Assembly (NCBI RefSeq): GCF_018129965.1
Contig: NZ_JAFCKW010000010.1
Coordinates: forward strand, 62,001 to 126,000
DNA from: Bradyrhizobium diazoefficiens
GTDB lineage: Bacteria > Pseudomonadota > Alphaproteobacteria > Rhizobiales > Xanthobacteraceae
Length of the DNA: 64,000 nucleotides
Direction of reading: 5' to 3'
Below are positions 18,359 to 26,821 of this stretch, in pieces. A program made the position numbers and the translations under genes. The notes beneath the pieces are model-generated. The model worked only from the letters and a program-made list of their open reading frames with translations. It was not told the origin of the DNA and did no database searches. Positions within the stretch are counted from its first letter, which is position 1; every line of letters begins with the position of its first letter.

Positions 18359-19234
18359 TCACGCCGCCTTGGTCATCTCCGATGCCATCGGCAGGCCCTG
18401 CTCGATCGGCAGCGAGGGATCGCGCGACCATTCGTTCCAGGAGCCGAAATACATCCGCACGTCCTTCACGCCGGCATTCTTCAGGGCAAGGAAGGTGTTC
18501 GAGGCGCGCGCCCCCTTGAAGCAGTAGAGATAGACCGGCGTCGACGGCGTGATGCCGACGGTGGCGCATTCCGCCAGGATCTCGTCCTTGGACTTGAAGC
18601 GCGGGCCCTCGGCGGTCGGCTTCATCATGCGGTACCATTCCAGCCAGACGGCGCCGGGGATACGGCCCTTGCGCGGGCAGAAATCCTTGCCATAGGGCGA
18701 GGAGCTGTCGCCGATCCACTCGTCGACATCGCGCACGTCGAGAATGGCGATGCCCGGCTTGCCGACCGCGGCCAGCATGGTCTTGGCATCGATCAGGATC
18801 TCACCCGCCTCGGGCACGATCGAGAACGACGCCTTGGCCGGCATCGGCACGTCCTTCGTCACCGGGAAGCCCGCGCCCGCCCAGGCGTCGAAGCCGCCAT
18901 GCAGCACCTTGACCTTGGGATAGCCGAGCATGGTCAGCAGGTAATAGCCGCGGCAGGACTGGCCGAAGCCGGAGTTCATCGACTGTTCGTAGATCACGGC
19001 CGTTTCCTTGCCGGAAAGACCTGCGGCACCGAACGCGTCGGCGAATTTGGTCTTCAGCTCGGCGATGCCTTCGGGCGTCGAGGTCGCGAGGAAGGTGAAG
19101 ATCTCGTGCACGTTGACGGCGTTCGGCAGATGCCCGGCGGCATAGGCGTCGGGATTGCGGGTGTCGATGACGACACACGGCTCTAGCTTCAAGAGATCGG
19201 CAAGTTCGACGGCAGTGATCAGGACGTCAGTCAT
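18359..19234 (-). CDS. Tandem-rhodanese sulfurtransferase (thiosulfate/3-mercaptopyruvate type)
   Basis: 291 residues with two rhodanese domains. The first (residues about 1-125, VVIDTRNPDAYAAGHLPNAVNVHEIF) lacks the active Cys loop; the second (about 155-285, AILDVRDVDEWIG...) has YLYCFKGARAS, with the catalytic Cys in a CFKGAR loop. That loop differs from the usual CRKGVT of thiosulfate and CGSGVT of mercaptopyruvate enzymes, so the donor is uncertain. It is the last gene of a minus-strand run with the acyl-CoA-dehydrogenase-like and OsmC genes. Nearness to cyanase suggests, but does not prove, a cyanide/thiocyanate link. Confidence 0.88.
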   Translation of the reverse strand: MTDVLITAVELADLLKLEPCVVIDTRNPDAYAAGHLPNAVNVHEIFTFLATSTPEGIAELKTKFADAFGAAGLSGKETAVIYEQSMNSGFGQSCRGYYLLTMLGYPKVKVLHGGFDAWAGAGFPVTKDVPMPAKASFSIVPEAGEILIDAKTMLAAVGKPGIAILDVRDVDEWIGDSSSPYGKDFCPRKGRIPGAVWLEWYRMMKPTAEGPRFKSKDEILAECATVGITPSTPVYLYCFKGARASNTFLALKNAGVKDVRMYFGSWNEWSRDPSLPIEQGLPMASEMTKAA

Positions 19235-19285
19235 GGCAGCCTCTCCGTTGAGGTGGGGGGTCTTCGGGGGTGGGCACGTCAGAAG

Positions 19286-20419
19286 TCAGGACTCGGCGAG
19301 CATCTTGCGCAGCTGCTTGGTGGCGGGCGTGACGATCGCGACGAAATAGGCCTCGCGCAGGCGGCGCTGCGCGCGGTGGCTCTTGAGATAGCCGCGCGCG
19401 CCACAATGCAGCATCGCTGCATGCGCCGCCGCGACACTGGCCTCGCCGGCGCGAAGCCTGAGCGCGATCACCTTGCGCCAGTAGGTGTCCTCCTGATTGT
19501 AGGGATCGCGCGCGAGCGCCATCGCCTCGGTCTCGAGCTCGGCGGCGAGATCGCGGAAGTCGACCGCCTGCTGCGGCAGATAACGGTTGATGTGGCCGAG
19601 CGGCACAGCGACCTCGTCCATGATGGCGATGCAGTCCTTGATCACGCCGAGCGCCATGCCGGCCTGGAGCAGGATGAAGCCGGCGCGGATCTTCCTGACG
19701 AAGGGCGCGGCGGGATCGGCGAGGATCAGCTCGTCCGGCACGAAGGCGTCGCGAAACTGGACGCCATAGGTGCCGGTCCCGTCCATGGCGAGGAACGGCT
19801 TGCACGGCGTCAGCGTGATCGCAGGATCGGAGCAATCGGCGAGAAACATGACCGTGGCGGGCGCGCCGCTTGCGCTGCCCGGCTCGTCCTCGCGCTCGAA
19901 GATGGTGCCGAAATAATGGCCGGGACCGAGATTGGAGACCCAGGGCAGCGCGCCGCGCACGATGTAGCCGCCCTCGACCTTGCGTCCCTTCAGTTTGAGC
20001 TTCTCGATGCCGAAGAAGCTCTTCATCGGATTGGACAGCCCGGTGCCGCCGAGCACCCGGCCGGTCGAGAAGGCATTGCCGAAGCGCTTTGCCAGCTTCA
20101 TGTTGGTCGAGTTCGCCGCGTACCAGACCAGCGTGTTCTGGCACCACGCCATGAACGCCGTGCTGCCGCAGACCTGCCCGATCTCGGACGTGGCCTGAAT
20201 GGCGCAGCGCAAATCGGCGGGACCTTCGTGCGACACGTGGCTGCCGAAGGCGCCGACCGCGCCGAACATGCGCAGCACCTCGGCCGGATAGACCGAGCCG
20301 TCATCGATGCCGGCGGCGAGCGGCGCGAGCTGCTCGCGTGCAATCCGCGCCACTTCCCCTGCAATGGACGGTGCGGGCTGATCTAAAGTCTCGACCCGTG
20401 ATAAAGCCAGTGAACCCAT
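19286..20419 (-). CDS. Acyl-CoA dehydrogenase superfamily flavoprotein
   Basis: 377 residues, start MGSLALSRVETLDQPAP with CGGGAG upstream. The fold matches acyl-CoA dehydrogenases: helical N-domain, beta middle domain (GGTGLSNPMKSFFGIEKLKLKGRKVEGGYIVRGALPWVSNLGPGHYF), and helical C-domain with RKVIALRLRAGEASVAAAHAAMLHCGARGYLKSHRAQRRLREAYF. The catalytic glutamate of true acyl-CoA dehydrogenases is not evident, and the family includes FMN-dependent sulfur-compound monooxygenases (DszC/SfnB), so the substrate is open. Genes on both sides (OsmC, sulfurtransferase) hint at organosulfur or thiol chemistry. Confidence 0.82.
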   Translation of the reverse strand: MGSLALSRVETLDQPAPSIAGEVARIAREQLAPLAAGIDDGSVYPAEVLRMFGAVGAFGSHVSHEGPADLRCAIQATSEIGQVCGSTAFMAWCQNTLVWYAANSTNMKLAKRFGNAFSTGRVLGGTGLSNPMKSFFGIEKLKLKGRKVEGGYIVRGALPWVSNLGPGHYFGTIFEREDEPGSASGAPATVMFLADCSDPAITLTPCKPFLAMDGTGTYGVQFRDAFVPDELILADPAAPFVRKIRAGFILLQAGMALGVIKDCIAIMDEVAVPLGHINRYLPQQAVDFRDLAAELETEAMALARDPYNQEDTYWRKVIALRLRAGEASVAAAHAAMLHCGARGYLKSHRAQRRLREAYFVAIVTPATKQLRKMLAES

Positions 20420-20453
20420 GATCGTCTCCCGCACCTTGTCCTGTTGCAATCTG

Positions 20454-20999
20454 CTAGATGCCGACCTCGAGATTGACCGGGCGGGTGAAGGTATTGGCGA
20501 CCGGCGACCATTTCTTCACGTGAGTGACCAGCGCGTTGATCTCGTCCTGCGAGATGCCCTCGCATTCCATGTCGACCTTGACGCGCACGTCGGTGAAGCC
20601 AACCGGCTTGTCCGACATGTCGCCGGTGCCCCACACCGCGGTGATGTTGAGGTCGCCTTCGAGCTCGAGCTCGAGCTTGTTGACGATCCAGCCGCGATGC
20701 ACCGCATTGGCATGCAGGCCGACCGCGAGGCAGGAGCCGAGCGCGGCGAGCGAGGCTTCCGACGGATTGGGCGCGGTATCGTCGCCCAGAAGGCCCGGCG
20801 GCTCGTCCACGATATAGGGCGGCAGATTGCGGATGTAGTTGGCGTGGCGGAATTTGCCCTCCGCGACCGTCTTGCATTTCAAGGTCTTGATGACCTTCGG
20901 ATTGGCCTTGCCGCTCGCAATCAGTTGCTCGAGGCCATTCTTGTCGATGGGCGCAAGGCACCCCGTCAGCACTGTCTTTTGAACGACGGCAGTCATCAT
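20454..20999 (-). CDS. OsmC/Ohr family protein
   Basis: 181 residues, start MMTAVVQKTVLTGCLAP with CAGGGAG upstream. The OsmC fold is shown by PNPSEASLAALGSCLAVGLHANAVHRGWIVNKLELELEGDLN, where the GSC Cys is the resolving or peroxidatic position, and by DVRVKVDMECEGISQDEINALV. A second Cys is in MECEG. Such proteins reduce organic hydroperoxides with thiols. The region upstream (21000-21242) is shared with a divergent TetR gene, which is the likely regulator of this OsmC-flavoprotein-sulfurtransferase run. Confidence 0.88.
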   Translation of the reverse strand: MMTAVVQKTVLTGCLAPIDKNGLEQLIASGKANPKVIKTLKCKTVAEGKFRHANYIRNLPPYIVDEPPGLLGDDTAPNPSEASLAALGSCLAVGLHANAVHRGWIVNKLELELEGDLNITAVWGTGDMSDKPVGFTDVRVKVDMECEGISQDEINALVTHVKKWSPVANTFTRPVNLEVGI

Positions 21000-21032
21000 C
21001 TTCTCCCTGGCAGAAGTGGAAAACGGCAGGAT

Positions 21033-21042
21033 ACCGAACGGT
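21033..21042. promoter_or_regulatory. Possible TetR operator between OsmC gene and tetR
   Basis: The near-palindrome ACCGAACGGT, followed by CTGTTTT, lies 34 bases before the OsmC gene start in the divergent region. This is a typical size and place for a TetR-family half or core site. No second copy was found in the window, so the call rests on symmetry and position only. Confidence 0.35.
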
Positions 21043-21242
21043 CTGTTTTCTTGCATGGAGCGTGCCAGACGAGGCCAGAAGCAAAAGGCGAAGCATTGGA
21101 GCTGCTTAGCGCGCGCTGCCTGGGGATTGATCAGAAGCCGCATGCTCAAAGGCGATGCAGATGGGCTTCGCCGTGCGAATCTTTTCAGCGCGGAACAGAT
21201 GCGGCTTGCTGATGCGGCACGGCTGCGGGTAAGTTCGGACTC

Positions 21243-21911
21243 ATGGTCAAGTCCGCTCTCAAACAGCCGTCATCGAAGAAGACTGCAAACGCGCCGCATT
21301 CGGGCGCAGGCGACGACGAATCCGCGCGCGGACGCCTGCTCAACGCCGCAACGCATCTGTTCTGCAAGAACGGCATCAACGCCACCGGCATCGATGCGAT
21401 CATCGAGGAAGCCGGCACCGCGAAGACCACGCTCTACAAGCTGTTCGGCTCCAAGACCAATCTCGTCAACGCGGTGCTGGAGAGCGAAGGCAAGCAGTGG
21501 CGCGAATGGTTCATCGGCGCCATGGAGGAAGGCGGCGGCGACGCGCAGGCCAAGCTCACGCGCATCTTTCCGGCGCTGAAGAGCTGGTTTGCGGAAGAGC
21601 GTTTCTACGGCTGCCCCTTCATCAATGCCGTCGGCGAGCACGACAAGGACGCCAAGCAGTTCCGCAACATCGCGCTGAAGCACAAGAAGATCGTGCTCGG
21701 CCACATCGAGAAGCTCGCCGGGGAGCTTGGCTCGGGCGAGCCTGCGGTGCTTGCGCATCAGCTCGGCCTGCTGATCGATGGTGCGATTGTTGCCGCGATG
21801 ATCTCGCGCGACCCGGGCGTGGCCGATATGGCGGCGCTGACCGCGGGCCCCCTGCTCGGCCAGACAAAGTCGAAGAAGAAGCGCGCGGCGGATCAGCTCG
21901 AGGCGGTGTGA
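21243..21911 (+). CDS. TetR/AcrR family transcriptional regulator
   Basis: 222 residues. The N-terminal helix-turn-helix SARGRLLNAATHLFCKNGINATGIDAIIEEAGTAKTTLYKLFGSKTNLVNAVLESEG is a standard TetR DNA-binding domain, after a 25-residue basic polar leader. The C-terminal ligand domain has a Cys in FYGCPFINAVGEHD, a motif frequent in the YxaF/LmrA-like TetR_C groups. It is divergent from the OsmC operon and likely represses it. The end of the gene runs into an intergenic palindrome at 21914. Confidence 0.92.
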   Translation: MVKSALKQPSSKKTANAPHSGAGDDESARGRLLNAATHLFCKNGINATGIDAIIEEAGTAKTTLYKLFGSKTNLVNAVLESEGKQWREWFIGAMEEGGGDAQAKLTRIFPALKSWFAEERFYGCPFINAVGEHDKDAKQFRNIALKHKKIVLGHIEKLAGELGSGEPAVLAHQLGLLIDGAIVAAMISRDPGVADMAALTAGPLLGQTKSKKKRAADQLEAV

Positions 21912-21913
21912 TC

Positions 21914-22009
21914 GCGTAGGGTGGGCAAAGGCGCGTAGCGCCGTGCCCACCAAATGTTTCGGCTTGGTCGAACGACAGGGTGGACACGCTTCGCTTTGCC
22001 CACCCTACG
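21914..22009. repeat. Intergenic palindromic repeat (CGTAGGGTGGGCAAAG type)
   Basis: Arms CGTAGGGTGGGCAAAG and CTTTGCCCACCCTACG with inner GCGCGTAGCGCC. It lies between the convergent TetR and BTAD-hydrolase genes; the last codons and stop of the latter (22005-22007) fall inside the right arm. A second copy of this type lies at 25355-25444. Confidence 0.88.
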
Positions 22010-23561
22010 AAATGCGCCTCGCCAATCCCTCCATAAACCGTGCAATCGCCGCGAGCACCGGCGCCTGATCCCCCGCGAAGAACCAGTGGTCGCTGCCATC
22101 GAGTTCGACGAACTCCGCACCTTCGATCCGGCTCGCGATATCGCGCCCCGCCGCGATCCGCACGGCCTTGTCGTCCTTCCTGTGCAGCACCAGCGTCGGC
22201 ACGGCGATCTGCGCCAGAAGGTGCCGCACGTCGGCATCGCGAAACGCCTCGAGCACGACGGAGATGCCGCCGGGACTGGAGGCCGCGCGCAGCAGCCCCG
22301 CCCACCAGGCGCGCGCCTGCGGATCATGGGCAAGGCTCGGCGCAAAAGTCTCGATCCCGACCGGGCCGCCCCATTGCGCAACGAGATGGCGGCTCCAGGC
22401 ATCATACTGCCCGGCGCGCAGCGCGTGCGGATAGTCCTGCGACCAGCAGCCCTTGGCGAGCGCGCCGAACAGGATGAGTCCGGCCACGCGGCGCGGTTCA
22501 TCGACGGCAAATTTGATGCAGGCCGGCCCGCATTCGGATGCGCCAAACAGCACGACGCGGCGCGACTCCGCCGCCCGCAGCACGGTGGCGATATCCTGCG
22601 CGGTGGCGTCGATCCCGGGGGCTGAACCGACCCGGTCGGACAGTCCGATGCCGCGACGATCCAGAACAATGAGACGTCCGAGCTTCGTCAATGACGCCAG
22701 AAAATTGCGACTGGCGGGATGCTCCCAGACGCGTTCCACATGCGAGACGAAGCCGGGCATGACCAAAATATCGAGCGGGCCGCTGCCGTAGGTTTGAAAC
22801 GCCAGATGCACGCCGGCGCCCTTCACATACCGCGTCATGGGGGCGGCGTGCGGCGCCGCCGCGGGGCTCATCAGCGCCTCCGTCTCTGCCTCCGGCGCCA
22901 CGCCGAGTTCGTCCCGGAGCCGCCGCGTCAGGGCCGAATGGTGCCGCTCCGCCGCGCTCCGGTCGCCGGCGAGCAGCAGGCTGCGGATCAGATGCCGGCC
23001 ATAGACTTCGCTGAACGGATCGAGTTCGACCAGACGTCCCGCATGCGCGGTCCCGGCAAAATGGTCGCCGGCGGCATTCCGGTCCTGCACCAGACGCTCC
23101 AGGGCATGCATGAGCCGTCCCCGCAGCGCTTCGCGCCGGAAGAACGCCCAATCGGAGAATTCCAGACAGTCATCCAGGGCGAAGCCCGCCAGGAAGTCTC
23201 CCCGATAGATCGCGCAGGCGCCGTCAAAGTCGCCGCCGTCACAGGCGCGCTCGAACAGTTGTGTGTCGATCGTCGCATCGACCGAAGGAGACCAGCGCAC
23301 GCTGGTGCGGTCGGTCTCGAACACCGGCTGGCCAAGCGCCTGCTCGACGCGGTGGAGCAGGCGCCGCAATCGCGCAAGGCCCGTCTCGCGGTCGGTCTCG
23401 GGCCACAGCAGCGTGGCGATGACATCCCGCGACACGGCGACCCTGGCCTCCGCGAGATAGACCAGCAGCGCAAGACCCTTGCGCAAGGCCAGTTTGATCG
23501 GGCGGCCGTCGGCATGGATCTCGGGGAACCCGAACGCCGCAAGCGAGAAAGCCGTCATCAA
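22005..23561 (-). CDS. OmpR-like/BTAD domain fused to alpha/beta hydrolase
   Basis: 518 residues. Residues about 1-95 resemble the winged-helix domain of BTAD regulators (FGFPEIHADGRPIKLALRKGLALLVYLAEA...RDVIATLLWPETDRETGLARLRRLLHRV). Residues 96-225 are a bacterial transcriptional activation (TPR-like) domain. Residues about 245-515 are an alpha/beta hydrolase: RLIVLDRRGIGLSDR, nucleophile elbow LFGASECGP (Ser342), and late LVLHRKDDKAV and LDGSDHWFF (His). Position Ser+2 is Cys344 where Gly is usual. It may sense a small ester or acyl ligand; the regulatory target is unknown. It is divergent from the MddA-like gene. Confidence 0.82.
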   Translation of the reverse strand: MMTAFSLAAFGFPEIHADGRPIKLALRKGLALLVYLAEARVAVSRDVIATLLWPETDRETGLARLRRLLHRVEQALGQPVFETDRTSVRWSPSVDATIDTQLFERACDGGDFDGACAIYRGDFLAGFALDDCLEFSDWAFFRREALRGRLMHALERLVQDRNAAGDHFAGTAHAGRLVELDPFSEVYGRHLIRSLLLAGDRSAAERHHSALTRRLRDELGVAPEAETEALMSPAAAPHAAPMTRYVKGAGVHLAFQTYGSGPLDILVMPGFVSHVERVWEHPASRNFLASLTKLGRLIVLDRRGIGLSDRVGSAPGIDATAQDIATVLRAAESRRVVLFGASECGPACIKFAVDEPRRVAGLILFGALAKGCWSQDYPHALRAGQYDAWSRHLVAQWGGPVGIETFAPSLAHDPQARAWWAGLLRAASSPGGISVVLEAFRDADVRHLLAQIAVPTLVLHRKDDKAVRIAAGRDIASRIEGAEFVELDGSDHWFFAGDQAPVLAAIARFMEGLARRIS

Positions 23562-23706
23562 AATCCTCCCTGCCCGCGCGGCGTCGCCGGGGGACGCGCA
23601 GGGGACGGTCGGGCGGTAACGGTCGGGCCAGATCGAGCCGGCTCGTCAGCGAGCAGCTCAAGCCCCTGCATGCGGCACCGCCGTATCAGCCACACTAGGA
23701 CAATCC

Positions 23707-24486
23707 ATGGTCGCGCGCCTCGCAATCCTGCTCTACGCCGTCGTGAGCTATGCCATCTTCGCGGCTTCATTCCTCTATGCGCTCGGTTTCGTCGGCAATT
23801 ATGTCGTGCCGAAGTCGATCGACGTTGGTCCCCCCGCGAGTCCGGGCGAGGCCATCGCCGTCAACCTGCTGCTGATGAGCCTGTTCGCAATCCAGCACAG
23901 CGTGATGGCCCGCGCATCCTTCAAACGATGGTTGACCAGCTTCGTCCCGGCCGCCTGCGAGCGCAGCACCTATGTGCTGCTGTCCAGCCTGATCCTCCTG
24001 CTGCTGTTCTGGCAGTGGCGTCCGATCCCGGCGCCGGTCTGGCAGGTCACGGGCATTGCGGCCTTTTTGCTGATCGGCCTTCACTGGCTCGGCTGGTTGA
24101 TCGCGTTCGCCTCGACTCACATGATCGATCATTTCGACCTGTTCGGCCTGCGCCAGGCTTTCGTCGCGCTCCGCAGCGCCGAAACATCGGGTCAATCCTT
24201 CAGGACTCCGCTGCTCTACAAGATCGTCCGGCATCCGATCATGCTGGGCTTCCTGCTCGCATTCTGGGCCACACCCGAAATGACCGCCGGCCATCTGCTG
24301 TTCGCTCTCGCAAACACGGCCTACATCCTGGTCGCATTGCAGTTCGAGGAACGGGATCTGATCGCGGCCTTCGGCGCGACCTACCAGGAGTATCGACGGC
24401 GCGTTCCGATGCTGGTGCCGCGCGTGTTCGGCCGCCGGGGCACCGAACAGCGCACCTCGCCGCGTTCCGCCGGAGCGCCGCAATGA
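23707..24486 (+). CDS. mddA: Methanethiol S-methyltransferase-like membrane protein (MddA family)
   Basis: 259 residues with five to six hydrophobic helices. Features that match MddA rather than plain NnrU/isoprenylcysteine methyltransferases are SLFAIQHSVMARASFKRWLTSFVPAACERSTYVLLSSL, IDHFDLFGLRQAF, LYKIVRHPIMLGFLLAFWATPEMTAGHLLFA and ALQFEERDLIAAFGATYQEYRRRVPMLVP. MddA methylates methanethiol to dimethyl sulfide with S-adenosylmethionine and is known from Bradyrhizobium. Assignment is by remembered similarity; a related NnrU-type role is the alternative. The start ATG at 23707 follows the divergent hydrolase promoter. Confidence 0.78.
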   Translation: MVARLAILLYAVVSYAIFAASFLYALGFVGNYVVPKSIDVGPPASPGEAIAVNLLLMSLFAIQHSVMARASFKRWLTSFVPAACERSTYVLLSSLILLLLFWQWRPIPAPVWQVTGIAAFLLIGLHWLGWLIAFASTHMIDHFDLFGLRQAFVALRSAETSGQSFRTPLLYKIVRHPIMLGFLLAFWATPEMTAGHLLFALANTAYILVALQFEERDLIAAFGATYQEYRRRVPMLVPRVFGRRGTEQRTSPRSAGAPQ

Positions 24487-24600
24487 ACGTCGCGCCAAAG
24501 ATGGCGGAGGCCATGCGCGGCGCGGTCAATCGAACGGTCGGGCAGGAATTGTGCTGAGGATCAGATAGAGTACGCGGACGACAGCAGAGGAAGCGGGCAA

Positions 24601-25359
24601 GTGTTGACCGGGATCATCATCGACAAGCGTTTTTGCGGCCCTCCAAACTCCGGCAATGGCGGTTATGTCTGCGGCCGGCTGGCCCGCCACATTCCAGGCG
24701 CTGCGGAGGTCACGCTGCGCGCACCGCCGCCGCTCGACACACCGCTCGATACGATCGCGATCGACGACGGCACGTGGGAGCTTCGCGACGGCGCCAGGAT
24801 CGTGGCGACCGGGCGGCCGATCAGCGTCGACCTGGCTCGCCTGGAAACCGCAAGCTTCGAGGAGGCCTGTGCCGCCGAGTTGCTGACGCCGGTCAAGCCG
24901 CACGAGCATCCGCTGCCGACCTGTTTCGTGTGCGGTCCCGCGCGAGCCAAAGGCGACGGCCTGCGCATCTTTGCCGGACCGCTCGGACGGCATGCGCAGA
25001 GACCGGTTCTCGCGGCGAGCTGGACGCCGGACCTGCATCTCGCGGCCGAGGATGATCTCGTCGCCCCCGAATTTCTCTGGTCGGCGCTCGATTGCCCGAC
25101 CGGCTATGCCTGCAATTGCGATCCGCAGGGCGGCACCTTCGACAAGACGCCACTGCTGCTGGGACGGATGTCGGCCCGGATAGAAGCCCGTCCGCGCCCC
25201 GGCGACCGCTGCATCATCACCGCCTGGCCCATCGGCCGCGACGGTCGCAAGCGCACGGCCGAAGCTGCCCTGCATGATGACGCCGGAAGGCTGCTGGCCG
25301 TGGCGCGGGCGACATGGATTGCGGTCGACCGCGAGGTGCAAATCGGGCGTGCTTCGTAG
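24601..25359 (+). CDS. Hot-dog-like hypothetical protein
   Basis: 252 residues from a GTG at 24601 with a GAGGAAGCGGG site upstream. The opening LTGIIIDKRFCGPPNSGNGGYVCGRLA and the later PEFLWSALDCPTGYACNCDP resemble the two halves of a double hot-dog acyl-CoA thioesterase-like protein. A central LPTCFVCGPARAKGDGLRIFAGP motif with paired cysteines is conserved in this family. No catalytic assignment is made. The last codon and TAG lie in the palindromic repeat at 25355. Confidence 0.7.
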   Translation: MLTGIIIDKRFCGPPNSGNGGYVCGRLARHIPGAAEVTLRAPPPLDTPLDTIAIDDGTWELRDGARIVATGRPISVDLARLETASFEEACAAELLTPVKPHEHPLPTCFVCGPARAKGDGLRIFAGPLGRHAQRPVLAASWTPDLHLAAEDDLVAPEFLWSALDCPTGYACNCDPQGGTFDKTPLLLGRMSARIEARPRPGDRCIITAWPIGRDGRKRTAEAALHDDAGRLLAVARATWIAVDREVQIGRAS

Positions 25360-25444
25360 GGTGGCAAAGCCGCGCAGCGCCGTGCCCACCATTCTGTTCG
25401 ACCTATCGATGGATGGTGGGTACGCTTCGCTTTGCCCAACCTAC
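25355..25444. repeat. Intergenic palindromic repeat (CGTAGGGTGG type), second copy
   Basis: Same family as 21914-22009: GTAGGGTGGCAAAG, a GCGCAGCGCCGTGCCCACC segment shared almost exactly with the first copy, and a right part TACGCTTCGCTTTGCCCAACCTAC. The arms are less perfect here. Confidence 0.82.
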
Positions 25445-25544
25445 CTTCTTCGTCAAATTTACCTTCCGTCAAGCACGGCCCAAGATCGGACGTGGTCTGT
25501 AAAGACGGCTTTAGCACCCCCTCGTCATTGGTCATCCGCACGAG

Positions 25545-26780
25545 ATGGGATGCCTTGGAATGCAGTCCGAAGCCGGACGATACAGCTTGCCGCGCTGGCG
25601 CGTGATGCGATGGTTGACCGACGTTGGCCCCGACGTGCCGGCCGACATTCGCTCCGCCCTGATCTCCCAGCTGTTCGGTGCACTCCCGATCTTTTTGGGC
25701 GGCGCCATCAATTCCGTCGCGATCGCGGCCATCATCGCCTATCGTCAGCAGACCGCGCCGCTTGTCGCCTGGTTCGTGCTCGAACTCGCGATTTGCCTGA
25801 CGCGCGTCGCGATCCTGGTTGCGGCACATCGCGCGATCCGGCTGCACCGGCCCACGCCGACCGATCTTCACCTCCTGTTCTCGATGGCCTGGAGCGCGAG
25901 CCTCGGACTGGGCGCGGTCGCGAGTATCGCGAGCGGCGACTGGCTCGTCGCGATGCTGGCCTCGATGTCCACCGCAGCCATGATCGGCGGCATCTGCTTC
26001 CGGAATTTCGGCGCGCCGCGATTTGCCGGGATCATGATGCTGATCTGCCTCGGCCCCGTCGTGGTCTACATCTGTTTTCTCCGCGAACCATTGCTCTACA
26101 TCATGATCTATCAGATCCCGATGTATCTCGGGGCCATGGCGGGCGCGGGCTTCCGGCTCAACCGGATGCTGATCACGACCATGCGGGCCGAGCGCGAGAA
26201 CAGCCACCGCGCGCACCATGACGCACTCACGGGGCTCTTGAACCGCGCCGGGTTGATCGATGCGCTGGAGACCAAGCTCGCGAACTCCGGTCATGACATC
26301 AGGCCCTTCGCCCTGTTCTACGTCGACCTCGACGCGTTCAAGCCGATCAACGACACGTTCGGGCATGGAGCCGGCGATCGGGTGCTCAAGGGCGTCGCCG
26401 AGCGACTGCGCGAGGCCGTGCCGGAAAGCGCGGCCATCGCGCGGATGGGCGGCGACGAATTCGTCGCGCTGGTCGACGACGTCACGGCCGAGCAGGCGCT
26501 GGCGATGGGCCAGCAAATCGTCGGCGAGATCGCGGCGCCTTACCAGGTCGAAGAAGAGACCGGCGTCCGTATCGGTGCGAGCGTGGGGATTGCGCTGTCA
26601 CCGGATCATGGATCGGAAGTCGACGAGTTGCTGGCGGTCGCAGATGCGGCCCTCTATGAAGCGAAATCCAGCGGCAAGTCACGCTGCTGCCTCGCCTGGA
26701 TGGAGGTGAGCCTGAGCGCACTGCGGAGGCTTCACCGCAGTAGCAAGCGCGCCGCGAATGGGGCCAGCGCCGCCGCCTGA
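25545..26780 (+). CDS. Diguanylate cyclase with N-terminal membrane region
   Basis: 411 residues. The first about 205 residues hold five to six hydrophobic helices (IFLGGAINSVAIAAIIAY, LVAWFVLELAICLTRVAILVA, and so on). A GGDEF domain spans about 220-385: HHDALTGLLNRAGL, FYVDLDAFKPINDTFGHGAGDRVL, and an intact RMGGDEF active site. The RxxD inhibitory site normally five residues before GGDEF is absent (PESA instead), so product inhibition is not expected. Makes cyclic di-GMP. Start choice among ATGs at 25545, 25560 and 25605 is uncertain. Confidence 0.9.
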   Translation: MGCLGMQSEAGRYSLPRWRVMRWLTDVGPDVPADIRSALISQLFGALPIFLGGAINSVAIAAIIAYRQQTAPLVAWFVLELAICLTRVAILVAAHRAIRLHRPTPTDLHLLFSMAWSASLGLGAVASIASGDWLVAMLASMSTAAMIGGICFRNFGAPRFAGIMMLICLGPVVVYICFLREPLLYIMIYQIPMYLGAMAGAGFRLNRMLITTMRAERENSHRAHHDALTGLLNRAGLIDALETKLANSGHDIRPFALFYVDLDAFKPINDTFGHGAGDRVLKGVAERLREAVPESAAIARMGGDEFVALVDDVTAEQALAMGQQIVGEIAAPYQVEEETGVRIGASVGIALSPDHGSEVDELLAVADAALYEAKSSGKSRCCLAWMEVSLSALRRLHRSSKRAANGASAAA

Positions 26781-26821
26781 CCAGCGCGTTCGTTCCTGCC
26801 TCGACCGGCCGGATCCTGGTT

